From: Candidatus Woesearchaeota archaeon
Lineage (GTDB): Archaea > Nanobdellota > Nanobdellia > Woesearchaeales > GW2011-AR4
Assembly (NCBI GenBank): GCA_016185875.1
Contig: JACPMS010000067.1
Span: forward strand, 1-7,101
Length of the DNA: 7,101 nucleotides
Direction of reading: 5' to 3'
Shown here: piece after piece, positions 4,697-7,101 of the stretch
Numbering within the stretch: the stretch's first letter is position 1
Layout: each line of letters opens with the position of its first letter
Notes under the pieces: model-generated
What the model saw: only the letters and a program-made list of their open reading frames with translations
Database searches by the model: none
Told to the model about the DNA's origin: nothing
Translations under genes and position numbers: made by a program

Positions 4697-5470
4697 TCAT
4701 ATCCCCATCACATTATACCCTGCATCAACATAAATCACTTGTCCTGTAATTGCCTTTGACAAGTCGCTGCAAAGAAATAAAGCGCAGTCAGCAACCTCGT
4801 CTGCTGTGATGTTTCTCTTTAATGGGGCTTTTGCAACATAGTTTAGCAGCATCTCCGGGAAGTTTGCAATGCCGGAAGCAGCCAAGGTTGCAATCGGTCC
4901 TGCAGAGATTGCATTAACCCTTATCTTCTGCTCGCCTAAATCATATGCAATATACCTCACGCTTGATTCTAGGGCAGCCTTTGCAACACCCATTATGTTG
5001 TATCCTGGCGCAACTCTCTCGCTTCCCAAATAGGTCATTGCAATTATTGAGCCTCCGCTCCTCATCATCGGAGCTGCCCTTCTTGATAGTTCTGCCAGAG
5101 AATAAGCGCTGACTTCATGGGCAACTTGGTACCCTCTCCTGTCAACGTTCATGAACTTGCCCTGCAAGTGCTCCTTTTTGGCGAAGGCAATGCTGTGAAT
5201 CAAGAAATCAGCTTCCCCAAATTCATCCTTGACTTTTTTAAAGAATGAATCCAGCAGTTCATCGCTTACCACATCGCATTTGTCATAGACTGGATTGTTT
5301 AATTCCTTCATTAATGGCATGAAAAACTGCTCGACTCTTTCCTGGTAGGCAGCTGCAATCCTGCAGCCAGCATCATTGAGCCTCTTTGCAATGTGCCACG
5401 CAATGCTCTTGTCATTTGCAATTCCAAAGACTATTGCTTTTTTTCCTTTCAAGTCGATTGTGACTGACAT
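4697..5470 (-). CDS. fabI: Enoyl-[acyl-carrier-protein] reductase, FabI type
   Basis: FabI reduces trans-2-enoyl-ACP with NAD(P)H in the last step of each bacterial type II fatty-acid elongation cycle (EC 1.3.1.9). The 257-residue length is standard. It shows the FabI Rossmann signature GIANDKSIAWHIA (16-28), adenine-contacting CDV (65-67), HSIAFA (92-97), MTYLGSERV (145-153) with the first active-site Tyr147, and catalytic Y157-x6-K164 in YNIMGVAKAALES. GPIATLAASGI (191-201) and a closing GYNVMGI complete the pattern. Tyr147/Tyr157/Lys164 match E. coli Tyr146/Tyr156/Lys163 within one residue. The ATG at 5470 is chosen because GGAGG (5484-5480) lies 9 nt before it. A longer frame to 5575 would run through the TATA box at 5528-5535. 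No acpP, fabH, fabG or fabZ is adjacent. Archaea generally lack this cycle, so transfer from bacteria is likely. Confidence 0.93.
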   Translation of the reverse strand: MSVTIDLKGKKAIVFGIANDKSIAWHIAKRLNDAGCRIAAAYQERVEQFFMPLMKELNNPVYDKCDVVSDELLDSFFKKVKDEFGEADFLIHSIAFAKKEHLQGKFMNVDRRGYQVAHEVSAYSLAELSRRAAPMMRSGGSIIAMTYLGSERVAPGYNIMGVAKAALESSVRYIAYDLGEQKIRVNAISAGPIATLAASGIANFPEMLLNYVAKAPLKRNITADEVADCALFLCSDLSKAITGQVIYVDAGYNVMGI

Positions 5471-5479
5471 TTTATTTTT

Positions 5480-5484
5480 CCTCC
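5480..5484 (-). promoter_or_regulatory. Ribosome-binding site that sets the fabI start
   Basis: GGAGG lies 9 nt before the ATG at 5470. It decides against the upstream in-frame ATG at 5575, which would add 35 basic, hydrophobic residues absent from the FabI family. Confidence 0.7.
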
Positions 5485-5527
5485 AAAAAATTAATCTCTT
5501 TATGTTACGCCGAAGAAATAATCTTGC

Positions 5528-5535
5528 TTTATAAA
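5528..5535 (-). promoter_or_regulatory. TATA box of fabI
   Basis: TTTATAAA preceded by AGA on the minus strand predicts transcription from about 5505 and a leader of about 35 nt that includes the GGAGG site. Confidence 0.6.
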
Positions 5536-5630
5536 TCTTGCTGAGAAGCCAGAATTTGAAGGGAGGTTTAGACATTGCTTAAGGGAAACGGGATTTTATT
5601 TAAATTCTTTGTGTGAAGATTTTGGATAGT

Positions 5631-5638
5631 TTTAAATA
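5631..5638 (+). promoter_or_regulatory. TATA box of the multi-pass membrane protein
   Basis: TTTAAATA is centred 26-27 nt before the ATG at 5661, consistent with a leaderless message starting there. It lies downstream of the alternative GTG at 5613, arguing against that start. Confidence 0.45.
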
Positions 5639-5660
5639 TTATTTAGTTTATGGATATCTT

Positions 5661-6257
5661 ATGAGCTTTAACGAATACATAATCCTAGCCAAAGGTTTCA
5701 TTCTGGACAAGCAATTCTTAAATTTGTTTATATCCACGATATTCTTGTTCTTTGCAAGCTTATTAGCTTGGTATATATATTACAAGCAGCTAGCCAGAAG
5801 GGATTTGTTTGAAATACCAAAATTAAGCCTTAAAAGCAAGTTCGCAAATGTGCTGGACAGGATTATATACTTTTTGAAGTATTTATTTATATTCCCGATA
5901 TACTCATTTGTCTGGTTTCTGGTATTTTCATTTTTATTATTTGTGCTTTCAAAATCAAGGCCTATAGAGGATATTTTATTTCTGGGCATTATAGTTGTGG
6001 CAGCTACCAGAATTGGAGCGTATGTAAGCGAAAAATTAGCAGAGGATATGGCAAAATTGCTGCCTTTAACCCTAATAGCGATATTTCTCATCGATCCAAA
6101 AGCAGTAACGCTCGAAACAATTGCTTCTTCATTCCCTGCATTGCTGCAGCAGATTCCAAGAGCAGCGAAGTATCTGCTGTTCATTATAGCTGTAGAATGG
6201 CTGCTCAGGATGGGGCATTGGACAATAATATCGATAAAGCCGACAAAACAGCAATAG
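5661..6257 (+). CDS. Multi-pass integral membrane protein, unknown function
   Basis: This is a 198-residue, very hydrophobic protein. Likely membrane segments lie at about 18-41, 68-97 (long, possibly two or a helix plus hairpin), 104-122, 132-145 and 168-183. A basic loop YYKQLARRDLFEIPKLSLKSK (40-60) follows the first segment. Its N-terminal pattern (short EYI..., one helix, then an aromatic KQLARRDLFE stretch) reminds me of uncharacterised membrane proteins in DPANN archaeal genomes, but I know of no function. I prefer the ATG at 5661 because a TATA box sits 27 nt before it. A GTG at 5613 would add 16 residues. It is divergent from fabI and convergent with the winged-helix gene, with only 12 nt between their stops, so it is probably transcribed alone. 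Confidence 0.75.
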   Translation: MSFNEYIILAKGFILDKQFLNLFISTIFLFFASLLAWYIYYKQLARRDLFEIPKLSLKSKFANVLDRIIYFLKYLFIFPIYSFVWFLVFSFLLFVLSKSRPIEDILFLGIIVVAATRIGAYVSEKLAEDMAKLLPLTLIAIFLIDPKAVTLETIASSFPALLQQIPRAAKYLLFIIAVEWLLRMGHWTIISIKPTKQQ

Positions 6258-6269
6258 TTATTTGGATAT

Positions 6270-6560
6270 TTACTTAGAAATATTTGTTGCAAAACCTAAC
6301 AGCATTTGGGATATTTCTTTGCCTCTATCGCTTAGCAGGTAGATTGTTCTTCTTGGGTTTTCTACAATCTTTTCCAGAAGACCTAGGGCTTCAAGCAATT
6401 TTAATTTTTTTGACAATGCACGGGATGTAAGCCCAAGATGCTTTTTTATCTTTGTAAAAGTGGTTTTTTCGTACAATAAAAGGAAAATTAACAATGGAAC
6501 TATCCATTTCTTGCCCAAAACTTCCATTAATTCAAACAGTACATTATAGCTTTGCAACAT
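6270..6560 (-). CDS. HxlR-like winged-helix transcriptional regulator
   Basis: This is a 96-residue DNA-binding protein made almost only of one winged helix, as in the HxlR (MarR-related) family. LMEVLGKKWIVPLLIFLL (11-28) matches the family's opening GGKW...ILxxL helix. TTFTKIKKHLGLTSRALSKKLKLLEALGLLEKI (33-65) is split into helix 2, turn and recognition helix. NPRRTIYLLSDRGKEI (68-83) is the wing. It contains no cysteine, so the thiol redox sensing of HypR- or YodB-like members is excluded. The ATG at 6560 is preferred over a TTG at 6572 because the TATA box at 6587-6594 lies 30 nt before the ATG and only 18 before the TTG. The dyad AGTATA-N6-TATACT between TATA box and start suggests autorepression. 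It is divergent from the glycosyltransferase, which may be its target. Confidence 0.85.
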   Translation of the reverse strand: MLQSYNVLFELMEVLGKKWIVPLLIFLLLYEKTTFTKIKKHLGLTSRALSKKLKLLEALGLLEKIVENPRRTIYLLSDRGKEISQMLLGFATNISK

Positions 6561-6563
6561 TGT

Positions 6564-6581
6564 AGTATACAATCATATACT
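6564..6581. promoter_or_regulatory. Dyad at the HxlR-like gene start site (candidate operator)
   Basis: AGTATA (6564-6569) and TATACT (6576-6581) form a perfect inverted repeat with a 6-nt spacer. It sits exactly between the TATA box and the ATG, over the expected start of transcription. HxlR-family dimers bind short dyads of this kind and often repress their own gene; autoregulation here is inference. Confidence 0.5.
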
Positions 6582-6586
6582 TACGC

Positions 6587-6594
6587 TTATATAT
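6587..6594 (-). promoter_or_regulatory. TATA box of the HxlR-like gene
   Basis: ATATATAA on the minus strand predicts a start near 6564 and a leaderless or nearly leaderless message. Its symmetric core could also serve the divergent glycosyltransferase, predicting a plus-strand start near 6616. Confidence 0.5.
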
Positions 6595-6620
6595 GATTTG
6601 GTGATATTAGAATATTGATT

Positions 6621-6630
6621 TTATTTAAAA
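6621..6630 (+). promoter_or_regulatory. Candidate TATA box of the glycosyltransferase
   Basis: TTATTTAAAA lies about 29 nt before the ATG at 6655. The expected start would fall near 6650, too close to leave the GGTGA site (6646-6650) fully in the message, so the more distant box at 6587-6594 may be used instead. Confidence 0.35.
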
Positions 6631-6654
6631 TTTTCGGTTTAGGTAGGTGAAATT

Positions 6655-7101
6655 ATGAAAATTTTTTTTGCAAGTCAGTCATTTTATCCGAATATTGGCG
6701 GGGTTTCAACATATTTGCTAAACTTGGCTAAAGGATTGATGCAAAGGGGAAACGATGTTATTGAAGTTCATTTAAGGCCGCCAAATGAGTCAAGCGAAGA
6801 TGTTGTTAAAGGCATTAAAGTATTTCGAATACCAAGAGAACCTTTAAAAGACGAACTACTTAAAGGCTACAGCAATTTCAAAGAAAGAATTTACAAAGAG
6901 TGCCATGGAGAAGGTGAATTTTTCAAAAAAGAGCCCTTGATAACGTATGGTTACGATGAATATCATCAAATTAATTTATCTCTTGGAAAACAAATTGAAG
7001 ATCTTTTGGAGAAAAACCCAACTGAAATAGTGCATATCCACGACTTTCAGCTTCTTTTGATTTATAGGAATACGCCAAGAGGCATACCTGTTATACTGAC
7101 A
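6655..7101 (+). CDS. GT4-type glycosyltransferase, N-terminal part
   Basis: This is the first 149 residues of a retaining, GT-B-fold glycosyltransferase (group 1, GT4-like); the frame is still open at the window edge. The N-terminal acceptor-binding Rossmann half is visible. It has strand KIFFASQSFYP, the G15-G16-V17-S-T-Y loop with its following helix (LLNLAKGLMQRG), strand DVIEVHLRP, strand GIKVFRIP, and IVHIHDFQLLLIY (125-137), the conserved strand-helix of this half. HDFQL is also typical of glycogen/trehalose-synthase-like members, so the acceptor cannot be named. The catalytic EX7E region lies beyond the window. Start evidence is strong: GGTGA at 6646-6650 lies 4 nt before the ATG. Such enzymes build cell-surface or storage glycans. 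The divergent HxlR-like gene is a plausible regulator. Confidence 0.87.
   Translation, partial: MKIFFASQSFYPNIGGVSTYLLNLAKGLMQRGNDVIEVHLRPPNESSEDVVKGIKVFRIPREPLKDELLKGYSNFKERIYKECHGEGEFFKKEPLITYGYDEYHQINLSLGKQIEDLLEKNPTEIVHIHDFQLLLIYRNTPRGIPVILT

Noticed and set aside
5471..5575. N-terminal extension of FabI by 35 residues as a membrane anchor or targeting peptide
   Set aside because: A TATA box (5528-5535) and GGAGG (5484-5480) lie within it, and FabI proteins normally begin at the position encoded from 5470.
5780..6292. 170-codon open frame antisense to the membrane protein
   Set aside because: It overlaps the whole plus-strand gene and the end of the winged-helix gene and lacks start signals. 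The plus frame has coherent membrane segments.
6561..6572. TTG start at 6572 for the HxlR-like gene
   Set aside because: It would lie only 18 nt from the TATA box, before the likely transcription start. The ATG at 6560 fits the spacing and the family's N-terminus.
1..7101. CRISPR array, tRNA, rRNA or integrase
   Set aside because: No regularly spaced direct repeats, cloverleaf-like sequence, rRNA segment or recombinase motif could be found on either strand by eye.

Overview
This window looks like a piece of an AT-rich archaeal genome, most likely a DPANN-type archaeon (Woesearchaeota/Pacearchaeota-like). The reasons are: an AbrB-domain + PhoU-domain regulator of the archaeal type; TATA boxes about 26-30 bases upstream of many start codons, with several genes apparently leaderless; GGTGA Shine-Dalgarno motifs where a leader exists; oligo-T tracts after stop codons; and several small proteins of no recognised function. 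The taxonomic call is inference, because no rRNA, tRNA or marker gene is present.

Layout. 1-177: no gene; it holds a nested inverted repeat that could be a small RNA. 178-767 (minus): an operon of three tiny genes (48-aa acidic protein, 45-aa CxxC/CxxC zinc-ribbon protein, 93-aa unknown), two of them too short for routine gene calling. 768-951: a divergent promoter region rich in dyads. 952-1953 (plus): AbrB-PhoU regulator. 2024-2458 (plus): two-helix membrane protein whose stop codon overlaps that of the convergent purM (2455-3564, minus). 3707-4510 (minus): 267-aa protein of unknown function. 4697-5470 (minus): fabI, a bacterial-type enoyl-ACP reductase. 5661-6257 (plus): multi-pass membrane protein. 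6270-6560 (minus): HxlR-like winged-helix regulator. 6655-7101 (plus): start of a GT4-type glycosyltransferase that runs off the window.

Apart from the three-gene small-protein operon, most genes appear to be separately transcribed, each with its own TATA box. There is no visible pathway cluster: PurM and FabI each stand alone, without other purine or fatty-acid genes beside them.

The strongest unexplained signal is that the two unknown genes at 2024-2458 and 3707-4510 share an identical 19-nt promoter-position element (43-46 bases before their starts). They also share an almost exclusive CAA preference for glutamine (14 of 15), against 9 of 9 CAG in the neighbouring PhoU gene. This suggests common origin and co-regulation. 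Other points of interest are FabI in an apparent archaeon, the dyads around the phoU and HxlR promoters, and the reciprocal terminator arrangement at the purM/membrane-gene junction.
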